NCBI RefSeq assembly: GCF_031583575.1 | Contig: NZ_CP134146.1 | Location: forward strand, 1,116,001-1,180,000 | DNA: 64,000 nucleotides | Direction: 5' to 3' | Source of the DNA: Thalassotalea nanhaiensis | GTDB lineage: Bacteria; Pseudomonadota; Gammaproteobacteria; Enterobacterales; Alteromonadaceae | Shown: positions 27,832 through 37,918 of the stretch, in pieces | Numbering within the stretch: position 1 is the first letter of the stretch | Layout: every line of letters begins with the position of its first letter | Position numbers and translations under genes: made by a program | Notes under the pieces: model-generated | Databases searched by the model: none | The model's input: only the letters and a program-made list of their open reading frames with translations | Told to the model about the DNA's origin: nothing

Positions 27832-29034
27832 ATGAACTTTAATTTTCTCCTTATTTCTAATATCTTTTATGTTTTAGTACAGTTTCTAGTACTCTCTCTT
27901 TTTTCTAAGTTCTATTCCGTTGAAAATGTAGGTGAATATTTTTTTGCGCTATCAATAAGCGCACCTTTTATGATTTTTGTTGCGTTGAAGCTAAATAATT
28001 TTGTTATTACAAATAAAGGGGACTCTTTATCATTTTCAGTAGGAGAAATATATTTCATTCGTATTATATTTACCTTGTTAGGTTGTGGGCTTAGTCTTTT
28101 ATTTTTTATAATGTTTTTTCAGAAAAATACTAGTATTTTAATTGTTCTGTTTGTAATAATATTTAAGTTTACAGAACAATTTGATGATGTATTGGCTGCA
28201 TATCAATCGAAACAATTTAATTATAAACGTTTTTCAATTATTAAAGCTAGAAGGGCATCTGTATACTTATTAGTAGTTTTAATTTCTACTTTGTTAAATG
28301 ATGATTTCGAAAGCAATCTCTTTTTTTCTGGGTTAATGTATTTCATTTGTTGGTACTTTCTCAGTTTAAAAGGTATTAAGCCGCTCGAACGTGTAAAAAT
28401 CAAAAAAATGTTACGTTTATTTAAATTGCTTTTTCCACTTGGCCTTAGTAGTTGCATTCAATCTTTGGGGACTAGCGGTAGTAGAAGTTTTATAGGTGTT
28501 AAACTTGGTAATTCAGCTTTAGCCATCTTTGGTTCTATTTCTTATAGCATCACCGCTATCAACCTTGTAACTAACGCATTAGGTGCATACTTTTTACCTC
28601 ACTTCTCGGCACTCAAACTGAATAAACATAATTTTTATAAAAAAATTATTTTCTCTCAATCTGTTGTTTTCGTCCTAGCAATAGCTTTATTGTTATTGTC
28701 CCATTATTTTGGAGAAATTTTATTGACAATCGTTTTCAATGAAGAAATTGCTGAATATCATTATGGATTATTTTTATTGTGTATATCAGCATCTTTAAAA
28801 GCTTCCACAAATTTAATCGGTACTGCACTAATAAGTATTGAAAAATATTCTATTCAAGTTTGGGTCACTTCATTATGGACAGTCTGTTTATTTGTTTTTA
28901 TATATTTAATGGAAGATCAAAAACTTAAGGGTATGTTCTTAGCCGTTCTTTATGCAACTATAATAGAGTGGCTTTTCGTCTTTTTTATATCAGCATGGCA
29001 TTTTTATGGGCACTTTAAAAAAACTAATCTTTAA
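27832..29034 (+). CDS. Wzx-type oligosaccharide flippase
   Basis: 400 residues, MATE/MOP-like with about twelve membrane helices and little polar sequence between them. The N-terminus NFLLISNIFYVLVQFLVLSL and the central GLSSCIQSLGTSGSRSF fit polysaccharide transporters that flip undecaprenyl-linked repeat units. ATG at 27832 lies one base after the polymerase stop; its own end overlaps the acyltransferase gene by 29 bases. Confidence 0.85.
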   Translation: MNFNFLLISNIFYVLVQFLVLSLFSKFYSVENVGEYFFALSISAPFMIFVALKLNNFVITNKGDSLSFSVGEIYFIRIIFTLLGCGLSLLFFIMFFQKNTSILIVLFVIIFKFTEQFDDVLAAYQSKQFNYKRFSIIKARRASVYLLVVLISTLLNDDFESNLFFSGLMYFICWYFLSLKGIKPLERVKIKKMLRLFKLLFPLGLSSCIQSLGTSGSRSFIGVKLGNSALAIFGSISYSITAINLVTNALGAYFLPHFSALKLNKHNFYKKIIFSQSVVFVLAIALLLLSHYFGEILLTIVFNEEIAEYHYGLFLLCISASLKASTNLIGTALISIEKYSIQVWVTSLWTVCLFVFIYLMEDQKLKGMFLAVLYATIIEWLFVFFISAWHFYGHFKKTNL

Positions 29035-29533
29035 ATTATATTCATATTACTTACTTAAGAAAAGTCCGTTAAAGTATGCAAGGCGGATTGGGGTTAATGT
29101 AGGTGATAAAACTAGGTTGATAGGTATTAATAGTGGGACCTTTGGGAGTGAACCCTTTTTAATTCATATAGGCTCCAATGTAACAATTACAAAAAGAGTT
29201 CAGTTTTTAACTCATGATGGTTCTGTTGACGTTTTTCGGCATAGGGATAAAAATATTGAGTATTTCGGCGATATAAATATAGGGAATAATGTATTTGTGG
29301 GTTTTGGAAGTATAATTTTACCGAACACTAAAATTGAAGATGATGTAATTGTTGGAGCAGGAAGTTTAGTTAGAGGTGTGCTCAAAAAAGGGGGGGTATA
29401 TGCAGGAGTACCAGTTAAACGGATTTGTAATATAGAGGAATTTCATCAGAAAAATATACAACAATTTACTTATATAAGAAATAAGTCGAAAAAGCAAAAA
29501 GAACAAATACTTATTGAGAAATTTAAAAAATAA
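29006..29533 (+). CDS. Hexapeptide-repeat acyltransferase
   Basis: 175-residue left-handed beta-helix acyltransferase. Repeats of the type GNNVFVGFGSIILPNTKIEDDVIVGAG (as short blocks) and the closing YAGVPVKRI are typical of sugar O- or N-acetyltransferases. The likely catalytic His is in FLTHDGSVDVF. It overlaps the flippase by 29 bases and its stop overlaps the next ATG, so it is embedded in the operon. Substrate unknown; probably decorates the repeat unit. Confidence 0.85.
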   Translation: MGTLKKLIFKLYSYYLLKKSPLKYARRIGVNVGDKTRLIGINSGTFGSEPFLIHIGSNVTITKRVQFLTHDGSVDVFRHRDKNIEYFGDINIGNNVFVGFGSIILPNTKIEDDVIVGAGSLVRGVLKKGGVYAGVPVKRICNIEEFHQKNIQQFTYIRNKSKKQKEQILIEKFKK

Positions 29534-30597
29534 TGAAAATATTAATTCTATTAAGCAGGTTAAATAGAGGTGGCGCTGAGATAAGAACTCTGTCACTTCT
29601 AAAGGAACTTTCTTCTAATAAAAAGTTTAAGATCTACGTTTACCTTACTTCCGGTGAACGTTGTGAACTTGACAATGAATACGAAAAATACTCTGAGTTA
29701 ATTTATAGAAATAAAAGTTATCCGATTGCATTTGACTTTATGAGTACTATCAGAAATATCAAATTCGATGTTGTTCATATTAATGCCAATTTAGCTAGCG
29801 GTGTGTACTGTTTTTTATCTTATCTATTAGGTATAAAAAAGAGAATTAGCCATATTAGAACATCTTCTGATTATGGTAGCGGGGTTTTATACAATTTAAA
29901 AAAGAAAGTGTACAGTTTTCTTACGAATACTTTTTCTACTAGAATCATTGGGGTCTGTGATGGCGCAAGAGATTTATGTAACAGTCCATCCTCTAAGTGG
30001 ATTACAATTTATAACGGCATAGAAACTAAGGGAAGGAAGTTTGAATTTGAACCTCAAATACAACTTCCTTCTGACGCTATAAAGTTAATAATGATAGGGC
30101 GGTTGGCAGATATAAAAAATCATTCGTTTGCAATTGATATTGTATCAAAATTTAAAGGTAAAGTAATATTGGACATATATGGGGAGGGGGCAGCTGATTA
30201 TGTTGAAAGTATTAATAAAAACATTATCGCCAAAAACTTAGTAGGTATTGTAAACCTAAAAGGTAATTGTAAAGCTCCTTTAGTAGTCATACCGAAGTAT
30301 GATCTCCTCATCTTACCCTCTAAAAGAGAAGGGCTACCTGGAGTTGTATTGGAAGCGCTCAGTTGTGGAGTGCCAGTAGTATGCACCAATTTGCCTGGAT
30401 GCTCTGAAATTTCAAAATATTCAACAGCAGTAAATTGCTTACCCATTGAAAAAGATAATGTTAATGATTGGATAAGTAATATCCAGAATTTTAAAAATAA
30501 TAGCTCGGAAGATCTTATTATTTCAGAGTTCAATTCCAGCCCGTTTTTACATCATATACATTGTGAAGGCATTACTAATGTATGGAAACAAAAATGA
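29533..30597 (+). CDS. GT4-family glycosyltransferase 1
   Basis: 354-residue GT-B glycosyltransferase. N-terminal LLSRLNRGGAEIRTLSLL is the acceptor-side motif of GT4 enzymes, and the C-terminal donor-binding E-x7-E is in REGLPGVVLEALSCGVPVV. It starts at the last base of the acyltransferase gene (TAATGA overlap) and ends with ATGA overlap into the next transferase. Cytoplasmic face of the inner membrane; sugar specificity not readable. Confidence 0.88.
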   Translation: MKILILLSRLNRGGAEIRTLSLLKELSSNKKFKIYVYLTSGERCELDNEYEKYSELIYRNKSYPIAFDFMSTIRNIKFDVVHINANLASGVYCFLSYLLGIKKRISHIRTSSDYGSGVLYNLKKKVYSFLTNTFSTRIIGVCDGARDLCNSPSSKWITIYNGIETKGRKFEFEPQIQLPSDAIKLIMIGRLADIKNHSFAIDIVSKFKGKVILDIYGEGAADYVESINKNIIAKNLVGIVNLKGNCKAPLVVIPKYDLLILPSKREGLPGVVLEALSCGVPVVCTNLPGCSEISKYSTAVNCLPIEKDNVNDWISNIQNFKNNSSEDLIISEFNSSPFLHHIHCEGITNVWKQK

Positions 30598-31754
30598 AGA
30601 AGTTACTATTTGTACATGATCATATATTTATTCGGGGTCAAGATAATAATATTTATTCACAAGGAGGCTTCCCCAAACAGCTATGGTCTAAATATTTTGA
30701 CTGCTTCTCAAAAATTGATGTTATTGCTCGTTGTTCAGACGAAGTTGAAGTAAATACAGAACCCTATGTTTTATCTACAGCTGGAAATGTATTTTTTCAT
30801 TTCGTAAAAAAAATATCTTCACCAAAAACTTTGTTAAAAAATTTTAGTTCAGTATCAAGTATTATCGAAAATAAAGTTAGAACATCGGAGTATGTTATTG
30901 CAAGATTACCTAGCGAGAATGGTTTGTTAGCGGCTTATTATGCTAAAAAATATAAAAAACCACTTCTTATTGAAGTAGTAGGTTGTGCTTGGGATAGCTT
31001 GTGGCATTACGGAGGTACTTTTAGTAAGTTTTATGCATTCATTAGTTATGCTCGTACTAAAATGGCGATTAAAACTTCTGATTATGTTTTATATGTGACT
31101 AAAGAGTATTTACAAGAAAAATACCCTGCTAATGAGTTTGCTAAAGTGGTTAGTGCAAGTAATGTTGCAATTAATAATCAAATAACGGTTGCTTCTCCTT
31201 TGTATGAAAAGGATTATAGTACTATTAAAGTTGGGTTGATTGGTAATTTTAAAACAAGATATAAAGGTGTTCATACTGCAATTGAAGCTATAAATCTTCT
31301 CAATAATAAAGGAGTAAATGCAACTTTATATATTCTTGGTAAAGGGGATAAATCTGAATACTTAGAATTAGCTGAGAAGTTAGGCGTTGGCAATAAAGTT
31401 GTCTTTTGTGATCCTGTACCTAGTGGAAAACCAGTTCTTGATTGGATAGATAATATAGATTTATATATTCAACCTAGCTTAACAGAAGGGCTACCGCGCT
31501 CTTTAATTGAAGCAATGAGTCGTGGGCGTTTGTGTATTGGCTCCAAGGTTGGTGGGATACCTGAATTATTATCTGCTGACTTCCTGCACCAACCAAATAA
31601 TGCAGAAGATTTAAGTAATGTAATTTTCAATACAATGCAAAAAGATTTGAACGAAATTTCATTAACCAATATCAATAAGTCTAAAAGCTATAATCAGTCC
31701 ACTATTTATCAGAGACGATTATCATTTTTCAATCAATTTAGTAATTCAAAATGA
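30594..31754 (+). CDS. GT4-family glycosyltransferase 2
   Basis: About 386 residues. E-x7-E donor motif in PSLTEGLPRSLIEAMSRG, preceded by VGLIGNFKTRYKGVHTAIEA. I choose the ATG at 30594, which overlaps the previous stop as ATGA; an in-frame ATG at 30582 would add four residues. It ends overlapping the second acyltransferase gene by 4 bases. Sugar specificity unknown. Confidence 0.86.
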   Translation: MKKLLFVHDHIFIRGQDNNIYSQGGFPKQLWSKYFDCFSKIDVIARCSDEVEVNTEPYVLSTAGNVFFHFVKKISSPKTLLKNFSSVSSIIENKVRTSEYVIARLPSENGLLAAYYAKKYKKPLLIEVVGCAWDSLWHYGGTFSKFYAFISYARTKMAIKTSDYVLYVTKEYLQEKYPANEFAKVVSASNVAINNQITVASPLYEKDYSTIKVGLIGNFKTRYKGVHTAIEAINLLNNKGVNATLYILGKGDKSEYLELAEKLGVGNKVVFCDPVPSGKPVLDWIDNIDLYIQPSLTEGLPRSLIEAMSRGRLCIGSKVGGIPELLSADFLHQPNNAEDLSNVIFNTMQKDLNEISLTNINKSKSYNQSTIYQRRLSFFNQFSNSK

Positions 31755-32263
31755 GTCAAATTAAATACCAAATCAGATATGCCTTACCCGTATGGTTTCT
31801 TTTATTTATCACCAATATTCTACCCGATAATAAATTTTCGATCAGAATAAGAGGTTTATTAGTTAGTATTATTTTGCCTAATAAGCCTAAAAATTTAACT
31901 CTTGGAAGAGATATTACTTTATTAGGGATTGATAAATTATTTATAGGGGAGGGGGTGTATATTGCTAAGGGGACTTGGATAAATGCACTCGGTCGTGTAG
32001 AGATTGAAGATAAAGCTTTAATTTCACCTTATGTCATCATTGCTTCAGTTACTCATGGGTTTAATGGGGATAACTTCTATGGACCGTCAACTTTTAGTCC
32101 TATACGTTTGGGTAAAGGTTGCTGGTTAGCCTCTCATGTTACCGTTACTTCTGGTGTGCATATAGCCCCTAAAACTTTAGTAGGGGCGAACTCTTGTGTT
32201 ATTAAAAATACCGAATTCGCTAGTTTTTATTCAGGTGTTCCAGCGAAAAAAATAATTAGGTAA
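31751..32263 (+). CDS. Hexapeptide-repeat acyltransferase 2 (WcaF/CysE-like)
   Basis: 170 residues. N-terminal hydrophobic stretch YALPVWFLLFITNILPD, then hexapeptide repeats: GEGVYIAKGTWINALGRVEI and GKGCWLASHVTVTSGVHIA in blocks. The probable catalytic His is in ASVTHGFNG, and the end FYSGVPAKKIIR is typical of sugar acetyltransferases. Coupled to the upstream transferase by ATGA overlap. Confidence 0.85.
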   Translation: MSQIKYQIRYALPVWFLLFITNILPDNKFSIRIRGLLVSIILPNKPKNLTLGRDITLLGIDKLFIGEGVYIAKGTWINALGRVEIEDKALISPYVIIASVTHGFNGDNFYGPSTFSPIRLGKGCWLASHVTVTSGVHIAPKTLVGANSCVIKNTEFASFYSGVPAKKIIR

Positions 32264-32267
32264 TCAC

Positions 32268-33413
32268 ATGAAACTATTAGTAATAATAACAGTGTCTCAA
32301 AATTTATTCAGTCTTTACCGTGATCAGTTTCAATACTTTAAAGAGCTAGGTGTCGATGTGACTGCTATTGCCGCTGATGGGCCAGAACATGAAATGTTGA
32401 GGGCTCAAGGAATTAGAACAATTAAAGTTCCAATGGTCAAAAGGCCTTCTCCTTTCTCCGACATGAAGAGCCTTATCTTAATTTGGTCACATATGCTTGT
32501 TAATAGATATGATATTGTAAGTATATCTACACCTAAAGCATCTCTTCTTGGTGCTTTGGCTTCATTTTTTAGTTTACACAAAAATGTTGTATTTACATTA
32601 CGAGGAAGGGCATACGAAAATGAAACTGGATTTAAAAGAAAGTTCTACACTTTAATCGATAAATTAATCTGTAAAATATCTAAGAAAGTATTTTCTATCT
32701 CTAAAGAATTGGGTAATGAATTAATAACGTCAGGTTTAATTAATAAAGAAAAACTACATTTAATTGGAGAAGGTTCAAGTAACGGTGTCGATTTAACTAG
32801 ATTTTCAAAGGCTAATATAGATGAGCAAACTATTCATGATTTAAAAAAGAAACTTTTAATTCAAAATAATACAAAAGTTATTTTATATAGTGGTAGGATT
32901 AGAAAAGACAAGGGAATTGAAGAGTTAGTTCAAGCTTTCAAAATATTGAATAAACAATATAATGAAGTTATCCTTTTAATTCAAGGAGAAGAGGACCACA
33001 CTGATCCGCTATCAGCTAATATCATTGCCGAAATAAAGAAAAATAATAATATCATTAGAGCTCCATGGTCTTTTGAAGTTGAAAAATATTTTGCTATTGC
33101 TGATATTTTTGCCTTTCCAAGTTACCGTGAAGGATTTGGAAATGTAGCAATAGAAGCGTCTGCTATGTCGTTACCTGTGATTGCATATAACGTTATGGGA
33201 TGTCGTGAAAGTGTAGTGAATAGTAAAACTGGTTTGTTGGTCACCCCTTTTTTGATAAATGACTTTGCAGATAAATTGCTTTTATTACTAAATGATGAAC
33301 CTTTACGTATTAGGCTAGGTAAACAAGGAAGAGAGAGGATAGTTGACTCATTCGATAGCAGGTATATTTGGTCTCAAATTTTACAGTTATACAAATCTGT
33401 AGCGAAAAATTAA
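32268..33413 (+). CDS. GT4-family glycosyltransferase 3 (PglA-like)
   Basis: 381-residue GT-B enzyme, last gene of the polysaccharide cluster. The N-terminus (NLFSLYRDQFQYFKELG), STPKASLLGALAS, VFTLRGRAYE, and the donor motif PSYREGFGNVAIEASAMSLP resemble GT4 enzymes that add HexNAc to undecaprenyl-linked sugars, such as PglA. That likeness is by eye and the substrate is not proven. It follows the acyltransferase by 4 bases. Confidence 0.86.
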   Translation: MKLLVIITVSQNLFSLYRDQFQYFKELGVDVTAIAADGPEHEMLRAQGIRTIKVPMVKRPSPFSDMKSLILIWSHMLVNRYDIVSISTPKASLLGALASFFSLHKNVVFTLRGRAYENETGFKRKFYTLIDKLICKISKKVFSISKELGNELITSGLINKEKLHLIGEGSSNGVDLTRFSKANIDEQTIHDLKKKLLIQNNTKVILYSGRIRKDKGIEELVQAFKILNKQYNEVILLIQGEEDHTDPLSANIIAEIKKNNNIIRAPWSFEVEKYFAIADIFAFPSYREGFGNVAIEASAMSLPVIAYNVMGCRESVVNSKTGLLVTPFLINDFADKLLLLLNDEPLRIRLGKQGRERIVDSFDSRYIWSQILQLYKSVAKN

Positions 33414-34026
33414 AGCTCGAAATAACTTAAACCACTTTTAATTTATTCTATTTCTGACGTGATGTTTTTTAAGATTATGATTATTGTAAAGACTCAAATA
33501 TAAACTCATTTTCAATTTGGTACAATGAGTGATATATCTTGATGTTATGGTTGAGGCGCAATTGTTGATATTTATTTTTAGAGAGCGTTTTGACCATCCC
33601 CGAAGCACTAGCAATTATTATTTTGGAATTAATCACAGACCAAAGTAAATTTTGTAAATACGTTGTCTACCAGATGCTCAACCTTTATAAGCTGTGATTT
33701 TAAACATTATTTGGGGCTAGTAATTTCTTAGGAGCCCAAGTCCCGAATTTTTAATGTGGCTTGTCTTGTATTATTATACATTGAAAAGGCTAGCATTAGT
33801 CCGAAACTTTTCGGAATAATGTCAAGAAAAAGTAGATCTATTGATTTGTAGAAAAGTTTTTACAAACATATTAGCTCTTTAATTTACGAAAGTATTATTG
33901 GCAACATAATTAAAAACTCTAATGTAGCCATAAGTAATATTGCTGCATTTTTATCTCCAAAGTAATATTTTTCTAATTCATTTGAACTAAAATTAAAATA
34001 GACAATGAATTTAAAAAGGACGTTAT
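33414..34026. other. Long AT-rich intergenic region after the cluster
   Basis: 613 bases with no supported gene. The longest suggestive frame (TTG near 33590, 36 codons) matches nothing I know. A 7-base hairpin TCCGAAA/TTTCGGA lies at 33800-33815 without a T-run. The region probably contains degraded sequence at the right border of the cluster. Confidence 0.6.
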
Positions 34027-34983
34027 ATGCATTTTGATGTTTTCAATGGTGATGCTGACGGTATTCTTGCCTTAGTGCAGTTGCGTTTATCATTACCCAA
34101 AGAATCAACTCTGATCACCGGTGTGAAAAGAGATATTTCTTTAGTTCAACAAGTGCCTGTTGACTCTGCAAGTAGTGTTACAGTGCTAGATGTTTCAATG
34201 GAAAAGAATACATCCGCGTTGCAAAATTTATTAAACAATGATGTAGCAGTATTTTATGTCGATCATCATCGTACGGGCGATGTCCCGGAATCTCCTTTAC
34301 TTACCTCTCTAGTTAACACCTCTCCTGATGTATGTACCAGTTTATTAATAAATGACTACTTAAACGGTCAACATAATTTATGGGCTATCGCTGCCGCATA
34401 CGGTGATAACCTTAAAGCTGTTGCCAACCGTCATTGTTCGTTAAATGGCATAAATAGTATGTTATCAAACCAACTTGAGGCTCTAGGGACTTATGTAAAT
34501 TATAATGGCTATGGTCGTACTACTGATGATTTGCATTTCCACCCAGCCGATTTGTATCAACAACTTTTAGCTTATGAAAATCCTACAAGTCTGTTTTCTA
34601 ATAAATCTTCTTTATTCTATGACTTAGAGACGGCGTATCAGCAAGATATGAATAAAGCACAAACAGCGGAAGTATTGTTTGATAATGATATTTGTAAAGT
34701 GGTTTGTTTGGACGATGCTGCCTGGTCACGAAGAGTTAGTGGTGTATTTGGTAATGAGCTGGCTAACCAAGCACCCAATAAAGCTCATGGCGTGTTAACT
34801 CGTAATTTAGATGGGAGTTATACCGTTAGTGTTCGTGCACCTTTAAATAATAAGCAGGGGGCAGATGAAGTGTGTATTCAGTTCCCGACCGGTGGAGGCC
34901 GTGCTGGTGCAGCTGGCATTAATGCGTTGCCTGAAGAGCAGATAGAAACGTTTATTTCCGTGTTGCATAATTATTATGATTAG
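34027..34983 (+). CDS. DHH-type phosphoesterase-like protein
   Basis: 318 residues. The N-terminus FNGDADGILALVQLRL, then VTVLDVSM and VFYVDHHRTGD match the DHH phosphoesterase core: DAD near residues 9-11, and DHH near residue 80. The C-terminal segment with FPTGGGRAGAAGINALP resembles the DHHA1 substrate domain glycine-rich loop. Related families cleave nanoRNA or cyclic dinucleotides; this branch has no function I can name. AGGA precedes the ATG. It stands alone before galE. Confidence 0.75.
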   Translation: MHFDVFNGDADGILALVQLRLSLPKESTLITGVKRDISLVQQVPVDSASSVTVLDVSMEKNTSALQNLLNNDVAVFYVDHHRTGDVPESPLLTSLVNTSPDVCTSLLINDYLNGQHNLWAIAAAYGDNLKAVANRHCSLNGINSMLSNQLEALGTYVNYNGYGRTTDDLHFHPADLYQQLLAYENPTSLFSNKSSLFYDLETAYQQDMNKAQTAEVLFDNDICKVVCLDDAAWSRRVSGVFGNELANQAPNKAHGVLTRNLDGSYTVSVRAPLNNKQGADEVCIQFPTGGGRAGAAGINALPEEQIETFISVLHNYYD

Positions 34984-35089
34984 CTCCTGAAACAAATTCA
35001 GGGAATAAATTGTTGTTCAGAAAATTAAGGGCTGCTTAAACAGTTAGAATACCTGTTTAAACCGGAAACGTTTTTAAAGTGGAATTATT

Positions 35090-36100
35090 ATGAGTTTATT
35101 AATTACGGGTGGAACCGGCTATATCGGCAGCCATACGGTTGTTGAGTTATTTTCAGTAGGTCAACAAGTCGTCATTGTAGACAGCCTTGCAAATTCTTCA
35201 ACCAAATCATTAGAGCGCATTGAGCAAATAACAGGAATTAAACCTGTTTTTATTGAAGCCGACATTTGTGATAAAGATGCCATGCGCAAAGTGTTTAGCG
35301 ATAATGATATTAATGCCGTGATCCATTTTGCTGGTTTAAAAGCTGTCGGCGAGTCTACCCAGATACCATTAAGTTATTATCATAATAACGTCTCTGGCAC
35401 CGTTGCGTTATTGGAAGTGATGGGCGAGTTTAATGTTAAAAAGCTAGTGTTCAGCTCATCTGCTACGGTTTATGGTGAAAATAATGTTTCGCCATTAGTT
35501 GAAACCATGCCAACTTCGGCAACAAATCCTTATGGCCAAACCAAGTTAATGGTTGAACATATACTGTTTGATTTAGCTAAAAGTGATGCTGATTGGTCTA
35601 TTATTTCGCTGCGTTATTTTAATCCTATTGGCGCTCATAAATCTGGGCTTATCGGTGAGAACCCTAACGGTATTCCAAATAACCTTTTACCATTTGTATC
35701 GCAAGTTGCGGTAGGGCGCCTAAAAGAGCTTAATGTATTTGGTGATGATTACGATACTGTTGACGGGACAGGCGTACGTGATTACATCCATGTGGTTGAT
35801 TTAGCCATTGCTCATGTAAAAGCGGTAGCGGCTTTAGAGAAGTTACCTGGTTGTACAGCAATAAATATTGGCACAGGCAATGGTACTTCTGTATTGCAAA
35901 TTGTTGATAAATTTAAAGAGGTTAGTGGCGTTGAAATTCCATTTAACATAAGTCCTCGTCGCCCTGGTGATATTGCAACAGTATTTGCTGAAGCTAAACT
36001 GGCCAATGAATTACTTGGCTGGCAAGCTGAACGAGGGTTAGATGACATGATTGCAGATACATGGCGTTGGCAATCAAATAACCCCAACGGCTTTGAATAG
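35090..36100 (+). CDS. galE: UDP-glucose 4-epimerase
   Basis: Extended short-chain dehydrogenase, 336 residues, interconverting UDP-glucose and UDP-galactose (or the GlcNAc forms). Rossmann motif GGTGYIGSHT (residues 6-15), VIHFAGLKAVGES, catalytic YxxxK in NPYGQTKLMVEH, and LRYFNPIGAH. It probably supplies galactose-type donors for the polysaccharide cluster upstream. Confidence 0.95.
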   Translation: MSLLITGGTGYIGSHTVVELFSVGQQVVIVDSLANSSTKSLERIEQITGIKPVFIEADICDKDAMRKVFSDNDINAVIHFAGLKAVGESTQIPLSYYHNNVSGTVALLEVMGEFNVKKLVFSSSATVYGENNVSPLVETMPTSATNPYGQTKLMVEHILFDLAKSDADWSIISLRYFNPIGAHKSGLIGENPNGIPNNLLPFVSQVAVGRLKELNVFGDDYDTVDGTGVRDYIHVVDLAIAHVKAVAALEKLPGCTAINIGTGNGTSVLQIVDKFKEVSGVEIPFNISPRRPGDIATVFAEAKLANELLGWQAERGLDDMIADTWRWQSNNPNGFE

Positions 36101-36268
36101 GGTTTAACACACTAGCATTGGCCTTAATGCCAATGCTTAAAATCCAACTTATGTATGTTAACAAACCATAACTAATTGTCTTTATATTAAAAGTTTCTTT
36201 TAAAGAAACATAATTTGCTAAACTTAACGTTATAAACCTTATAATCGTTTCAGCTTCAAGGATTTGAT

Positions 36269-37909
36269 GTGCATTCGCAAACAACTACGCAATCAGAACA
36301 TGTAAACACTTTACACGACAAAGCTAATCAATATTTAACACACTCAATTTCTGATTACTTCAATAACTCTCTTCGTTTCGAACAGTTCTCTTTGAATGCT
36401 TGTAATATCTTTCTTGATTACTCAAAACAAAATTTAGACGAAAATGTAATGCAGTCATTGCTTGGTTGGGCTGATGATATGCAGTTAAACACCGCGATAA
36501 AAGGTATGTTTGGTGGTGAAAGAATCAACCATACTGAAGACCGTGCGGTTCTACATAGCATTTTACGCGCACCGGCTGACAAACAAAAGTCCGTGTTGGG
36601 TGAGCAAGTCGCTAATGAAATTGCTGGCGCTAATCAGCAAATGAAAGAGTTATGTCAAAAGCTACACAAAGGTGAGTATTTAGGCTGTACGGGCAATGCG
36701 ATAACTGATGTTGTTGCTATAGGTATTGGTGGATCATATTACGGTGCAAAAGTGGCACAAGAGTCGTTGAAAGCATTTCACCAACAAAGCGTAAAAGTAC
36801 ATTACCTGGCAAATATTGATGGTAGTGCTGTTGCTGAGAAGTTAGCGCTGTTAAATCCAGAAACCACACTAGTTATTATTATTTCCAAAACCTTTTCTAC
36901 ACAAGAAACATTATTAAATGCGAAAAGCGCAAGAAGCTGGCTTGCAAGTTACCTGACTAATTATGATATCTCAGATCATTTTGTTGCAGTCAGTTCAAAT
37001 ATTACTAAAGCGATAGAGTTTGGCGTAAAGGAAACTAATATATTGCCTATGTGGGATTGGGTTGGGGGCCGGTTCTCTGTATGGTCTGCAGTTGGGTTAC
37101 CATTGGCCATAGCCATAGGATATAAAAACTTTGAGCAAATGCGCGCTGGTGCTTTTCAAATGGATGAGCATTTTCAAAATGCCCCTTTTGCTGAGAATAT
37201 GCCGGTATTAATGGCGTTAATTGGTATTTGGAACTCAAGCTTTTTGGGTTATAACTCCTTGGCTGTTTTACCCTATGATCATTCGTTACGTGCTTTTCCT
37301 GGTTATTTACAGCAAGTCGATATGGAAAGTAATGGCAAACGTATTAATCATTTTGGTGACGAGATTAAATTAACCACCGCGCCAATAGTCTTTGGTCAAG
37401 AAGGTACGAATGGTCAGCATGCCTTCATGCAGCTAATGCATCAAAGTAATGAAATAGTTCCGGCTGACTTTATCGTGTCACTAACTTCGAACAGCGATTA
37501 TCATCATCACCATACGATGTTAGTGGCTAACTGTTTCGCTCAAAGTGAAGCTCTGATGGTAGGAAAAACGTTAAAGCAAGCTAAAGCAAACTTAACAGAA
37601 CAAGGATTATCCGCTAATGATGTAGAGCGTTTGGCTCCGCATAAGGTTATGCCGGGTAATTCGCCGTCAAATACAATTGTATTCGACCATTTTACACCGA
37701 AAAGGTTAGGCGCATTTTTGGCATTGTATGAACATAAAATTTTTGTTCAAGGCGTCATGTGGGGGCTTAATTCATTCGATCAATGGGGCGTTGAACTAGG
37801 GAAGGAACTCGGCACATCGATATTGGCAGTTATGGGAGGAGAAAGTAATGATACATTATCTAGTTCCACCCAAAATTTAATTTCCAAGTATTTGGATAAA
37901 CGTCAATAG
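36269..37909 (+). CDS. pgi: Glucose-6-phosphate isomerase
   Basis: Interconverts glucose 6-phosphate and fructose 6-phosphate; 546 residues, usual for bacterial Pgi. Family blocks VAIGIGGSYYGAKVAQESL, VGGRFSVWSAVGLP and FDQWGVELGKELG are present. It starts at GTG 36269, 7 bases after an AAGGA; an overlapping ATG at 36267 is out of frame. Links central metabolism to sugar-nucleotide supply next to galE. Confidence 0.96.
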   Translation: MHSQTTTQSEHVNTLHDKANQYLTHSISDYFNNSLRFEQFSLNACNIFLDYSKQNLDENVMQSLLGWADDMQLNTAIKGMFGGERINHTEDRAVLHSILRAPADKQKSVLGEQVANEIAGANQQMKELCQKLHKGEYLGCTGNAITDVVAIGIGGSYYGAKVAQESLKAFHQQSVKVHYLANIDGSAVAEKLALLNPETTLVIIISKTFSTQETLLNAKSARSWLASYLTNYDISDHFVAVSSNITKAIEFGVKETNILPMWDWVGGRFSVWSAVGLPLAIAIGYKNFEQMRAGAFQMDEHFQNAPFAENMPVLMALIGIWNSSFLGYNSLAVLPYDHSLRAFPGYLQQVDMESNGKRINHFGDEIKLTTAPIVFGQEGTNGQHAFMQLMHQSNEIVPADFIVSLTSNSDYHHHHTMLVANCFAQSEALMVGKTLKQAKANLTEQGLSANDVERLAPHKVMPGNSPSNTIVFDHFTPKRLGAFLALYEHKIFVQGVMWGLNSFDQWGVELGKELGTSILAVMGGESNDTLSSSTQNLISKYLDKRQ

Positions 37910-37918
37910 TGCCTAAAT

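Noticed and set aside
33800-33815. Hairpin TCCGAAA/TTTCGGA as a terminator of the polysaccharide cluster
   Set aside because: The loop is only two bases, there is no T-run and it is almost 400 bases past the last gene.
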